This document shows positions 25,080 through 32,971 of a DNA stretch of 64,000 nucleotides, one piece after another. Position numbers and translations under genes: made by a program. A model generated the notes under the pieces. It was given only the letters and a program-made list of their open reading frames with translations, ran no database searches and had not been told where the DNA came from. The first letter of the stretch is position 1, and each line of letters starts with the position of its first letter. The stretch comes from an uncultured Lewinella sp. (lineage in GTDB: Bacteria > Bacteroidota > Bacteroidia > Chitinophagales > Saprospiraceae). The stretch is from positions 42,539 through 106,538 of the forward strand of contig CAJXPD010000001.1 of assembly GCA_913057785.1 (NCBI GenBank), given 5' to 3'.

Positions 25080-27248
25080 ATGGATCGAAGACATTTCTTT
25101 AAGATTAGTGCCATCAATGGAGGAGGACTACTCCTAAGTACATTTATACCCTTTGCTTGTGATTCAAAGGAAACTGTTCCGTTAAGCTGGGAACCTAATT
25201 TTTTCTTTCGCATTGGGAGCGATAATACGATCACCTTTCTCTGTTCTCAATCTGAAATGGGGCAAGGCACTTCGACTAGTTTGGCAATGATTGCAGCGGA
25301 TGAATTGGGCGTTCGGATGGAGGATATAAAGATCGAATTTGCGCCAGGTAGCGAGGAGCGATACAGTCACTTGCAGGATACCGGAGGAAGTAATGGTGTT
25401 CGTCTGCTATGGCAACCTTTGCGTGAAGCGGCGGCTACAACTAGAGAAATGCTGAAGATGGCAGCGGCAGAGCAATGGGGCGTTCCGGTAGCATCTTGCT
25501 ATGTGGAGGAGGGACGGGTTTTACTTCGGGATTCCAAGAAAGCATTGTCCTTTGGTGAGCTCGTTGAAGGAGCCGCTACTTTATCCGCCCCTCGTGAAAT
25601 AGAACTCAAGAGAAAAGAGGACTTTCGATATATTGGCCAATCAGTGGTAGGTCCTAAGACGCATCAAGCTGCGAAAGGTATTACGCCCTATAGCATGAAT
25701 GTGAAGTTGCCAGATATGCTCTACGCTGTGATTGAGCGCTGTCCGGTATGGGGAGGGAGTTTGAAGTCCTTCAATGCAAGTCAGGCCAAAGCAGTGCCTG
25801 GCGTAGTGGAAGTGATCGAAATGGAAGATGTGGCTCCTGACAAGAATATGGACTATAAAGGTGGAAGGCGTGCAGGAGTGGCAATTTTGGCCGAAAACAC
25901 TTGGGCTGCGATGCAGGCAAAAAAGGTACTCGAAGTGGAATGGGACCTTGGAGGAAATAGCAAAAGATCTAGTCAAAATCTGGTTGAAGAATTAGACTTG
26001 AGCAAGTCCACGACCAGCAAGGTGACGCATGACTTTATGGCTGCAAGCCAGAAAATGCGACAAGCTACAAGTCGGATCGATGCCTCTTATTTTGTTCCCT
26101 TCCAAGCGAACGCTTGCATGGAACCGCTGAATGCTACCGCAGATCATAAAGGGAATAGAGTTGAGGTATGGGCAGGCACTCAGGCTCCACAGCTTACTCG
26201 TGAGCGAGTAGCAGAAATCACGCAATTGCCAGAGGCAGCCATTACCGTATACAACTGCCCTTCCGGCGGTGGATTTGGTCGACGATACTTCTGTGATTAT
26301 GTGGAAGAGGCCGTCGTACTTTCGGAGAAAGTGCGGCGTCCAGTGAAGGTCGTATGGACAAGAGAAGATACCATCCGAACCTCCAAGTATCATCTTCTAT
26401 GGACCGAATATTGGGAGGCAGCTTTGGATGCAAACGATTGGCCAATAGCGATGAGTTATAAGGGAAGATTGAGTCGACCAGGAGGGTATAGACCCTATCC
26501 GTACAGCCTTCCAATAGCCTTTCATCAGGGCTTGAATTACCAGCATGGAAATTTGCTTCCTCGAGCTTCCTGGAGAAGCGTAGCAGCACACTATTGGGGA
26601 CTGGGACTAGAATGTTTCATTGATGAATTGGCAGTAATGGCAGGCTTTGATCCCGTTGAGTTTCGGCTGAAGCTGCTCTCAGAGGCGGAAGTGGTGGAGC
26701 AAAAGTTTTTGCCTTGGGTTGGAGATGATCTTTATCCTGCCAAGTTAAAAAAGACGCTGGAGGTAGCTGCAGAAAAAGCGAACTGGGGTAAGGTTCAAGA
26801 AGGAATCTTTCAAGGGGTCTCCGCCATTTCTTATAATACCTCCTATTGTAGTATGGTTGCAGATGTTTCCATTGAAGATCATCAAGTGAAAGTGCACAAG
26901 TTTACCGTAGTGATTGATTGCGGATTAGCGGTCAATCCAAGTCAGGTGAAAAACCAGGTAGAGGGAAGTATCATGTGGGGCTTAGGTGCAGTCTTAAAAC
27001 CAGGAATAACAGTTGAGAATGGGATGGTGCAGCAGGGAAATTTTGATACGTATGACCTGTTGCGTATGAAGGAAACTCCAGAGGTAGAGGTACATATCAT
27101 AGAAAGCGAAGATCCACCATCGGGTATTGGCGAACCAGCCGTTCCAGGGGTGGCTCCTGCAGTCCTCAATGCCATCTATGCTGCCACAGGGCATCGTCTA
27201 AGGCGTATCCCTGTGAAGGAAGAATTGCAGCAACTAGCAACGATTTAG
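25080..27248 (+). CDS. Molybdopterin-binding subunit of a molybdenum hydroxylase (IorB-like)
   Basis: Large catalytic subunit (722 residues) of the aldehyde/xanthine oxidoreductase family, IorB branch. The N-terminus DRRHFFKISAINGGG fits a Tat signal, so the folded enzyme is probably exported, and FACD near residue 27 could even be a lipobox. Cofactor-binding segments include SEMGQGTSTSLAMIAADELG, TGGSNGVR, CPSGGGFGRRYFCDYVEEAV, and the C-terminal GIGEPAVPGVAPAVLNAIYA with the catalytic-glutamate region. Substrates of this family range from N-heterocycles to aldehydes and cannot be told from sequence. No XdhC-type maturation gene is present in the window. Confidence 0.92.
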   Translation: MDRRHFFKISAINGGGLLLSTFIPFACDSKETVPLSWEPNFFFRIGSDNTITFLCSQSEMGQGTSTSLAMIAADELGVRMEDIKIEFAPGSEERYSHLQDTGGSNGVRLLWQPLREAAATTREMLKMAAAEQWGVPVASCYVEEGRVLLRDSKKALSFGELVEGAATLSAPREIELKRKEDFRYIGQSVVGPKTHQAAKGITPYSMNVKLPDMLYAVIERCPVWGGSLKSFNASQAKAVPGVVEVIEMEDVAPDKNMDYKGGRRAGVAILAENTWAAMQAKKVLEVEWDLGGNSKRSSQNLVEELDLSKSTTSKVTHDFMAASQKMRQATSRIDASYFVPFQANACMEPLNATADHKGNRVEVWAGTQAPQLTRERVAEITQLPEAAITVYNCPSGGGFGRRYFCDYVEEAVVLSEKVRRPVKVVWTREDTIRTSKYHLLWTEYWEAALDANDWPIAMSYKGRLSRPGGYRPYPYSLPIAFHQGLNYQHGNLLPRASWRSVAAHYWGLGLECFIDELAVMAGFDPVEFRLKLLSEAEVVEQKFLPWVGDDLYPAKLKKTLEVAAEKANWGKVQEGIFQGVSAISYNTSYCSMVADVSIEDHQVKVHKFTVVIDCGLAVNPSQVKNQVEGSIMWGLGAVLKPGITVENGMVQQGNFDTYDLLRMKETPEVEVHIIESEDPPSGIGEPAVPGVAPAVLNAIYAATGHRLRRIPVKEELQQLATI

Positions 27249-27318
27249 TAAGTACATCAGGGAGTCGGGGGCTTTTCAACTCTTGATAGAGCTTCCGATT
27301 TTTCCGCTTTAAATTAGT

Positions 27319-27365
27319 AAGCCCGGCAAAACATGTGAGTAGGTCTTACATGCTTTGCCGGGCTT
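27319..27365. terminator. Long hairpin between convergent genes
   Basis: A perfect 12-bp stem, AAGCCCGGCAAA (27319-27330) with TTTGCCGGGCTT (27354-27365), continues after one mismatch into five more pairs (CATGT/ACATG). It sits between the convergent hydroxylase and the T9SS cargo gene, as a bidirectional terminator would, but neither side has a run of T after the stem. Confidence 0.65.
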
Positions 27366-27394
27366 GTTCGTAAGCGAATTACACTCCAGTCTCG

Positions 27395-28633
27395 TTATCT
27401 AAGAATCGTTACATTGCCTGAAGCGAATCGTTCAATATCATTGCAGACATACCTCAGCTTGTATAGGAAAACCCCTGAATTTACCTTCTCTCCCTTAAAG
27501 GTCCCATCCCATTGTTCAAAAGCATCTTCAGTAATGAATAGCCTGCTTCCCCAGCGGTCAAATATCTCAAAAGAAATTAGGTCTTGCACCGAAAAGGGGT
27601 TACTAATCCCATAAGTGTCATTCAAGCCGTCTCCATTGGGCGTAAAAGCCCGGGGCAAATAGAGCGTTCGACAATCCAATTGATTAGGATCAATGACAGT
27701 GATATTGATGGAATCCGTAGAAATGCAACCATACACTTGGTCGACCATATTTACCGTATAGGTGAGTGGAGGATCTGCTGCAGGAAATGAAGGCGTGATG
27801 GTGGGTTCTGCTTCTGTGGTAGAAGAGATATCATTGCCAGGCGTCCATTGGAAAGCTGTAGCGCAAGAGGAAGTGATCTCTATGTCTACTTCGCTTCCTA
27901 GAAAGATCAAGGTATCTCTAATCGCAATCTTGTCTGGAGAAAAATAGAGGCCTGCTACTTCCTCTTCATCCAATGCTCGATTGTAAATGCGTAATTCATC
28001 GATTAAACCACTGAACAAGGGTTCACTCCCACTTCGGCAATTTCCGCCACCGATGCTGAAATCCCCATCGTTGAAAATATCTACTCGACTACTGGTCCCG
28101 ATTTCGGCAGCAAAAGCACCATTGATATACAAAATCAAGCGATTGGCATCTCTGGCTAGTGCGACGTGTTGCCAGCAGTTACCTGGATCCAAACCTCGAG
28201 CCACGGAGGTTACTTTCATATCCTCAGTTAGTACACCGTTGATGGTCTCGGTCAGCGGGGAGTATCTGATGAAGAAGTATTGCTCGAACATACAGTCTTC
28301 ACTGCGTTTGGACAGAATATAAGGTGTACCTGACTTGCCTACAGGCTTAAAGTAGAAACTTACAGTGAAGTCTTCTGTGCTAAACTCGTCATTGATACTT
28401 CCAGCATCGCCCTTGATAACAATTTCATCATCAATTCCATCCAAAACCAAGGCATCGCCACTGACACCGCAGTCAAAAGTCGGGTTGCCACTGGGGGTTC
28501 CTTCATTGGCGGAATTGCCAGTAATATCCGTAAAGATGCCATCGAAAGTATAGTATCCTACTAGCCCGACCGTGGTTTGAGCAAAAGTTTGAGTCACCAA
28601 GGCTAGGAAGGCGAAAGAGAAAAGATATTTCAT
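27395..28633 (-). CDS. LamG-domain protein with T9SS type B sorting domain
   Basis: Secreted cell-surface protein. A signal peptide (FAFLALVTQTFAQ) is followed by a LamG/concanavalin-like domain (~22-235; GLVGYYTFDG, WQHVALARDANRLILYINGA and FSGLIDELRIYNRALDEEEV) and a PKD/Ig-like region with paired cysteines. The C-terminus is the gliding-motility-associated (CHU_C, type B) sorting domain: LPRAFTPNGDGLNDTY, IFDRWGSRLF, WDGTFKGEKVNSGVFLY. This marks it as type IX secretion cargo. The LamG fold suggests carbohydrate or ligand binding. It is single-gene, with the hairpin described at its 3' end. Confidence 0.92.
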   Translation of the reverse strand: MKYLFSFAFLALVTQTFAQTTVGLVGYYTFDGIFTDITGNSANEGTPSGNPTFDCGVSGDALVLDGIDDEIVIKGDAGSINDEFSTEDFTVSFYFKPVGKSGTPYILSKRSEDCMFEQYFFIRYSPLTETINGVLTEDMKVTSVARGLDPGNCWQHVALARDANRLILYINGAFAAEIGTSSRVDIFNDGDFSIGGGNCRSGSEPLFSGLIDELRIYNRALDEEEVAGLYFSPDKIAIRDTLIFLGSEVDIEITSSCATAFQWTPGNDISSTTEAEPTITPSFPAADPPLTYTVNMVDQVYGCISTDSINITVIDPNQLDCRTLYLPRAFTPNGDGLNDTYGISNPFSVQDLISFEIFDRWGSRLFITEDAFEQWDGTFKGEKVNSGVFLYKLRYVCNDIERFASGNVTILR

Positions 28634-28853
28634 GGGGATTAATGATTATTGGTACAAGGATTTAGACGGCATCAAAGCAGATAATGAAGTCGTCAGTGAT
28701 ATGGATTTCGATGCCGGTAACAAATTTCTTTGTAAAACCCTGCCATGTTGGGCGGGAGTGGTCATAGTGATACCTGTGGTATAGTATCGGATGGGCAGAA
28801 TCTCTGCTTATTCAACACATACAGGAAAATAACGCTACTAGATCAACTATATT

Positions 28854-29165
28854 TTATCCACCAAACATATTGCCTAACCCTGGAGGTAGCATGTCCTTTA
28901 GGGCTTCTTGTGTAGCGGCAGCCTCTTTTTCTGTTGCCTTTTCTAAGGCACGATTAACAGCTACCATTACTAGGTCTTCTATTTGTTCTACATCCTCCGC
29001 ATCCACGATAGATGGATCAATGGAGATATTTGTAATGGTCCTTGCCGCGGTGGCGGTCACCTTTACCAAACCATCTCCAGCTTCTGCCTCAATGGTGATT
29101 TGGGCTAATTTTTCTTTGAGGGCTTTTTGATACTCCCCAACCTGACCAAACATGTCACCAAACAT
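28854..29165 (-). CDS. YbaB/EbfC nucleoid-associated protein
   Basis: Small DNA-binding dimer of the YbaB/EbfC family (103 residues). Features are the N-terminal helix (EYQKALKEKLAQITIEAEAG), the central beta-strands GLVKVTATAARTITNISIDPSIV, and the C-terminal helix with EDLVMVAVNRALEKATEKE. It ends in the usual glycine-rich tail (PPGLGNMFGG). The ATG at 29165 (MFGDMFGQ) fits family starts; the longer open frame upstream is not conserved. In many bacteria ybaB sits next to dnaX and recR, but here it stands alone. Confidence 0.9.
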   Translation of the reverse strand: MFGDMFGQVGEYQKALKEKLAQITIEAEAGDGLVKVTATAARTITNISIDPSIVDAEDVEQIEDLVMVAVNRALEKATEKEAAATQEALKDMLPPGLGNMFGG

Positions 29166-29597
29166 AATTACAAATTGATTTAGTTGAAGGCCCAAAATTA
29201 CGAATATTTCCTGGCGTAAAAAAGACGGGAAAATGACGAGGCCCACAGGCCATTCCGCCTTACACCTGAGGGGAGGTAAAGATCCGCTTTGCCGCGCAAA
29301 TCACTTATGACTCTAAATGATACACTTGTGTAAAAGGAGGGGACACTTATAAAACCCTTGAGAATCGGAAAAGGAAAGAGTCTACATTTGGTTGTAGAAA
29401 GGATAATGGAGTATCCACAAGCAAGCAAATAGTCCCAAAAGCGAGGATATAAAGTGATTTACTGTGGACCCATTCAACCAATGAAAACTTGACGGAAGTC
29501 AGACACAATTTATCCAGAAGGCTAGCCGGGGTATCCAAAAAAGGATCTATGCAAGGCAAAGGGCTAGCCTTCTTTTCTCTTATACAAATATTCAGTT
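29166..29597. other. Intergenic region with a 12-bp inverted repeat
   Basis: No credible gene; two minus-strand ORFs (29198-29428 and 29347-29559) overlap each other and have no family features. The notable element is AGAAGGCTAGCC (29516-29527) with GGCTAGCCTTCT (29562-29573), a perfect 12-bp stem enclosing a second small hairpin (ATCC-AAAAAA-GGAT). It lies just beyond the oxidase gene's 3' end and may terminate it. Confidence 0.5.
29193..29200 (-). promoter_or_regulatory. Putative -7 element for the YbaB gene
   Basis: The minus strand reads TAATTTTG (TAnnTTTG), 27 bp before the chosen start. This supports that start over the longer frame, which would begin upstream of the element. Confidence 0.4.
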
Positions 29598-30149
29598 CTA
29601 CTTCAACTGAATACCAGGTAGGCCATCCAGGCTTTCCTTATTCCTGTCATTCACATATTCCTTGACTCCTGGTGCACCACCCTTAGCATCAGCCCATTTT
29701 AACAGGGTATCTCGTTCGCCTTCGTAGCTATATAAAGGTACGGAGAAACCACAGGCATCCTGTATTCGATTAATATTGACCTTGATAATACTTCTGGCCC
29801 CTTCGTACTGAGGGAAACTAGATTTTAGCTCTTCAAAACCGGAGGAACCTTTTTCATGAATTTCTCCCTCACCATACAATCGAAGAATCTTGGGGGCTCC
29901 CTCAAAAGCACAGAACATGATGGTAATTCGACCATTTTCCTTTAAGTGAGCTACAGTTTCTATTCCACTCCCGGCCAAATCGATATAGGCCACAGTGAGC
30001 TCATCTAATACACGAAAAGAATCTAAGCCCTTTGGAGAACAATTGATTAAACCGTCTGTCGAAAGGGGAGCAGTACTGACGAAAAACATCTTTCGCTCAC
30101 TTATCCAGTCTTTCCATCTGTCGTCGATAATAGGAAATACTTTTCCCAT
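29598..30149 (-). CDS. Pyridoxamine 5'-phosphate oxidase-like flavoprotein
   Basis: Cytoplasmic split-barrel protein of the PNPOx-like FMN family. Typical segments are FFVSTAPLSTDGLINCSPKG, TVAYIDLAGSGIETVAHLKE, NGRITIMFCAFEGAPKILRL and YGEGEIHEKG. The C-terminal half is longer than in classic pyridoxamine oxidases and matches the 'pyridoxamine 5'-phosphate oxidase family protein' group of unknown substrate. I prefer the ATG at 30149 (MGKVFPIIDD); the 14 extra upstream codons look non-conserved. Vitamin B6 oxidation should not be assumed. Confidence 0.85.
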   Translation of the reverse strand: MGKVFPIIDDRWKDWISERKMFFVSTAPLSTDGLINCSPKGLDSFRVLDELTVAYIDLAGSGIETVAHLKENGRITIMFCAFEGAPKILRLYGEGEIHEKGSSGFEELKSSFPQYEGARSIIKVNINRIQDACGFSVPLYSYEGERDTLLKWADAKGGAPGVKEYVNDRNKESLDGLPGIQLK

Positions 30150-30279
30150 GGTGATTTCTGTTTTAAGGTGTTTTGAATTGAAGTTGTACAAATAGACTGC
30201 AACGCTAATGGAAAGCAGCGAACAACTTCATTAGGTGAATACATAAAACACCCTAGCCATAAGAAAAGATTCCCTTGGA

Positions 30280-31599
30280 TTACTCTTTCCAGAACGGGAT
30301 AAAAGCAGATTCCAGGTATAGGATGGTGTCGCGTCGATCTACTCGGGACGGAAGATAGGTCTCCATGTGAAATCGGTGTTCCCCTCGTTCAAGATAATTG
30401 ACATCTAGGATAGTGATTAATCCTACATTGTCTCGGGTGGGATGATTGTAAAAATGATAGGTAGGATCTGCAAACAAGCTGTCATTTACATATAGTCGAT
30501 GCATACTACTCATGCACATAAGTAGGGAGTCAACGTCACTATTTCGATTATTGATATTGTTGAAATTGACGATTCCCTGGATCTTCACTCCCGTGTTTTT
30601 GGCAGGTGTTAGCCCTGGACACAGCGCTTCGATGGATTTGTCGTCGCTGCCGGGATTGTATGGAAGGAATACCTCAAGATAGCCATTGTTCAAGTACTTG
30701 GAAGGAATGCTGGCCGCATTGGTACGTGCAGTTTCAGATCTTGTATCATCGTATTTCAAGGTGGATAAAAGAGCTTTGCCCGGACGAGAAGGATAATAGG
30801 TGTGGGTAACGAAATTGATAGAGGCCAGAATCATTGCCAAGACAATGTAGGGTACAATGAGTGCACCGACCCAGCGTCCAAACTTGTTATCGATCAAGTT
30901 ATAGTACATGGATCGGTACAGAAAGGCCAAGGTAACAAAACCATAGAAACGATAGATCGGATAGTAGAATTTGGAAAACCACTTGACTCTTTTGAGGTTT
31001 CCTAGGGTTAGAAAGTCTAGAAAATAAAGAAAGCAAGTAACGAAAATAACCAGATTTATAATGTTGGAGACGGTGCCACTGCCTACTCCAAAATGGTCCA
31101 GTATTATATTGAATACCGCCGTTACACTCATGAAGAACCCGAGCGAGATAATGATGAAAATGATCAGGAAGGTGAATGCAAATATGATGCTGCAAATCTT
31201 TTCTAAACGCTCGATATAGGCATCAAAGCTCGGGATACGCCGACGAAGAAATTTATCAAAGGGAGGACTAAAGTCAAAATAGTCAAAGTCGATATCATCA
31301 GATACGTAGCGGAGCCCAATGGTACTAATCCACAATCCACGAAAAAGTACATGGATAATCAGATTGAAGACTAATGCGAACCAGACGGCCATCAATATCC
31401 CGTACGGAATCAATAGCGCGGCGTAGGTGCTGGATTCGCTGGCTAAGAGTCTGGCCTTACGACCTAGGTCTAGCAATGGTTCATAGGTGCCAATTAAGAG
31501 GAAGATAGCAAAACCAGAAACCAATAACTCTAATTGCCAACTCTCTTGCTGTAGTACTTCAAGCCATTGCGTAAGCTTGGATTTAGATCTTTTTTCCAT
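30280..31599 (-). CDS. Polytopic membrane protein of unknown family
   Basis: A 439-residue membrane protein that I cannot assign. About six to seven predicted helices fill residues ~20-275 (LELLVSGFAIFLLIGTYEP, LLIPYGILMAVWFALVFNL, IIFAFTFLIIFIIISLGFF, NIINLVIFVTCFLYFLDFL, WVGALIVPYIVLAMILASIN). The last ~160 residues are soluble, presumably periplasmic, with IQGIVNFNNINNRNSDVDSL and repeated short strands. A loop between helices 3 and 4 holds FSPPFDKFLRRRIPSFDAYI. It has no operon partner: the isoaspartyl peptidase gene diverges from it. The soluble tail suggests sensing or assembly rather than transport. Confidence 0.72.
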   Translation of the reverse strand: MEKRSKSKLTQWLEVLQQESWQLELLVSGFAIFLLIGTYEPLLDLGRKARLLASESSTYAALLIPYGILMAVWFALVFNLIIHVLFRGLWISTIGLRYVSDDIDFDYFDFSPPFDKFLRRRIPSFDAYIERLEKICSIIFAFTFLIIFIIISLGFFMSVTAVFNIILDHFGVGSGTVSNIINLVIFVTCFLYFLDFLTLGNLKRVKWFSKFYYPIYRFYGFVTLAFLYRSMYYNLIDNKFGRWVGALIVPYIVLAMILASINFVTHTYYPSRPGKALLSTLKYDDTRSETARTNAASIPSKYLNNGYLEVFLPYNPGSDDKSIEALCPGLTPAKNTGVKIQGIVNFNNINNRNSDVDSLLMCMSSMHRLYVNDSLFADPTYHFYNHPTRDNVGLITILDVNYLERGEHRFHMETYLPSRVDRRDTILYLESAFIPFWKE

Positions 31600-31732
31600 A
31601 CCTGGGCGTAGTGGTTGTGAGAGGTGCCAATTTAGGTTTATTGTTGAATCGTAGTCCTACGGCACCATTCAAATATAAAAGACCGCAGTTGAAATGTAAA
31701 ATCATTTCTTAGTTTTGGAAAAACTCAGCGAA

Positions 31733-32632
31733 ATGCCCATTCGATTAATTGTACATGGTGGTGCCTGGAGTATTCCGGATGAAATGGATACTGCTCACTT
31801 ACAGGGAGTCCAAAGAGCTTTAGCAGAAGTCTACCCCGCTTTACAAGCAGGCATTTCTGCCCTGGATGCCGTCGAACGGGCCGTTAATATCCTGGAGGAG
31901 GATCCAACATTTGATGCGGGTAGAGGCGCCTTTCTGAATGATCGCGGAGAGATAGAGTTAGATGCTATTATCATGGATGGACGTGATCTTTCCTTTGGGG
32001 CCGTGGCCGCTGTACAAAATCTCTTACACCCGGTGAGCTTAGCTCGAGAAATCATGTCCAAGACGGATCATAGCATGCTGGTAGGGAAAGGAGCACAGGC
32101 TTTCGCCAAATCTGTAGGCATGGAAGAACTAGATCCGACGGCACTGTTGACAGACCGGGAACTTGCTTACTATCACCAGATCAAGGAAGACCCTAACTTC
32201 AAATCACACCACCCCTTCGAACCCTTACCCAGCGATACAGTGGGCGCTGTAGCTATGGATCAGCACGGTCATCTCGCTGCTGCGACCTCCACTGGAGGAA
32301 CGCCTAGGAAAATGGCTGGGCGAGTTGGGGACAGCCCAATCGTAGGTGCTGGAGCTTACGCGGACAATCAAACCGGCGCAGTGTCTACTACCGGTTGGGG
32401 AGAATCCATTATGAAAGTTTTGCTGGCGAAAACAGTTTGTGATCGTTTGGAACATTTCTCCGCTCAGGAAGCGGCAAAATATGGGATCCAGGTATTGCGA
32501 GAGAGGGGCCAAGGCTATGGCGGACTGATTGGGATCAATGCAAATGGGGAGTACTCTTTTGCCTACAATACGGAGAAGATGGCTTGGGCCTGGGTGGATG
32601 AAGCGGGAGCTTTTCAGACCAGGATTAGATAA
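31733..32632 (+). CDS. Isoaspartyl peptidase/L-asparaginase (Ntn hydrolase)
   Basis: Plant-type asparaginase of the N-terminal nucleophile family, which hydrolyses isoaspartyl peptides and L-asparagine. The precursor cleaves itself before Thr169 in PSDTVGAVAMD, the conserved GTVGAV-type site. Other hallmarks are LIVHGGAW, FDAGRGAFLNDRGEIELDA, IIMDG, and GRVGDSPIVGAGAYADN in the beta subunit. The ATG at 31733 (MPIRLIVHGG) is chosen; the longer frame starts with TTG at 31715. At 299 residues it is of normal length. It is probably cytoplasmic, since no signal peptide is seen. Confidence 0.93.
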   Translation: MPIRLIVHGGAWSIPDEMDTAHLQGVQRALAEVYPALQAGISALDAVERAVNILEEDPTFDAGRGAFLNDRGEIELDAIIMDGRDLSFGAVAAVQNLLHPVSLAREIMSKTDHSMLVGKGAQAFAKSVGMEELDPTALLTDRELAYYHQIKEDPNFKSHHPFEPLPSDTVGAVAMDQHGHLAAATSTGGTPRKMAGRVGDSPIVGAGAYADNQTGAVSTTGWGESIMKVLLAKTVCDRLEHFSAQEAAKYGIQVLRERGQGYGGLIGINANGEYSFAYNTEKMAWAWVDEAGAFQTRIR

Positions 32633-32971
32633 ACTTTGATTTGAAGGACTGAAAACCCATTTCCTACTCCCGTTCCTCCCAAATGATGGTCTTCCCGCCC
32701 CGACATTATCCTTGCTGGACTGATTCTGCAATCCATCTTACCAACTCTCTAAATGCAATCAAAAGAAGCATCTTAATCCGTAAATTAGAGGAAACCGTCT
32801 AACACAGTTCCTCGAATCTATTGAATACCATGTTTCAATAGATAGAATGAATATGCGCTCAGATATCCAGTGACCAAAGAGGGCTACTATCGCATCTGTA
32901 AACCTGCAAACTGCCAGGCTTTGCACTAGTAGTTTTTAATCCTATTCATCATACACACAACCCTATCAGCT
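32633..32971. other. Intergenic region with a 10-bp inverted repeat
   Basis: No gene is supported. ATCTATTGAA (32816-32825) and TTCAATAGAT (32834-32843) form a perfect 10-bp inverted repeat with an 8-bp loop, about 130 bp before the T9SS cargo gene. It could be an operator or a small stem-loop. No clear TAnnTTTG element is present. Confidence 0.45.

Noticed and set aside
29198..29559. Two minus-strand open frames in the ybaB-PNPOx gap
   Set aside because: They overlap each other, have no conserved motifs, and cross the inverted repeat at 29516.
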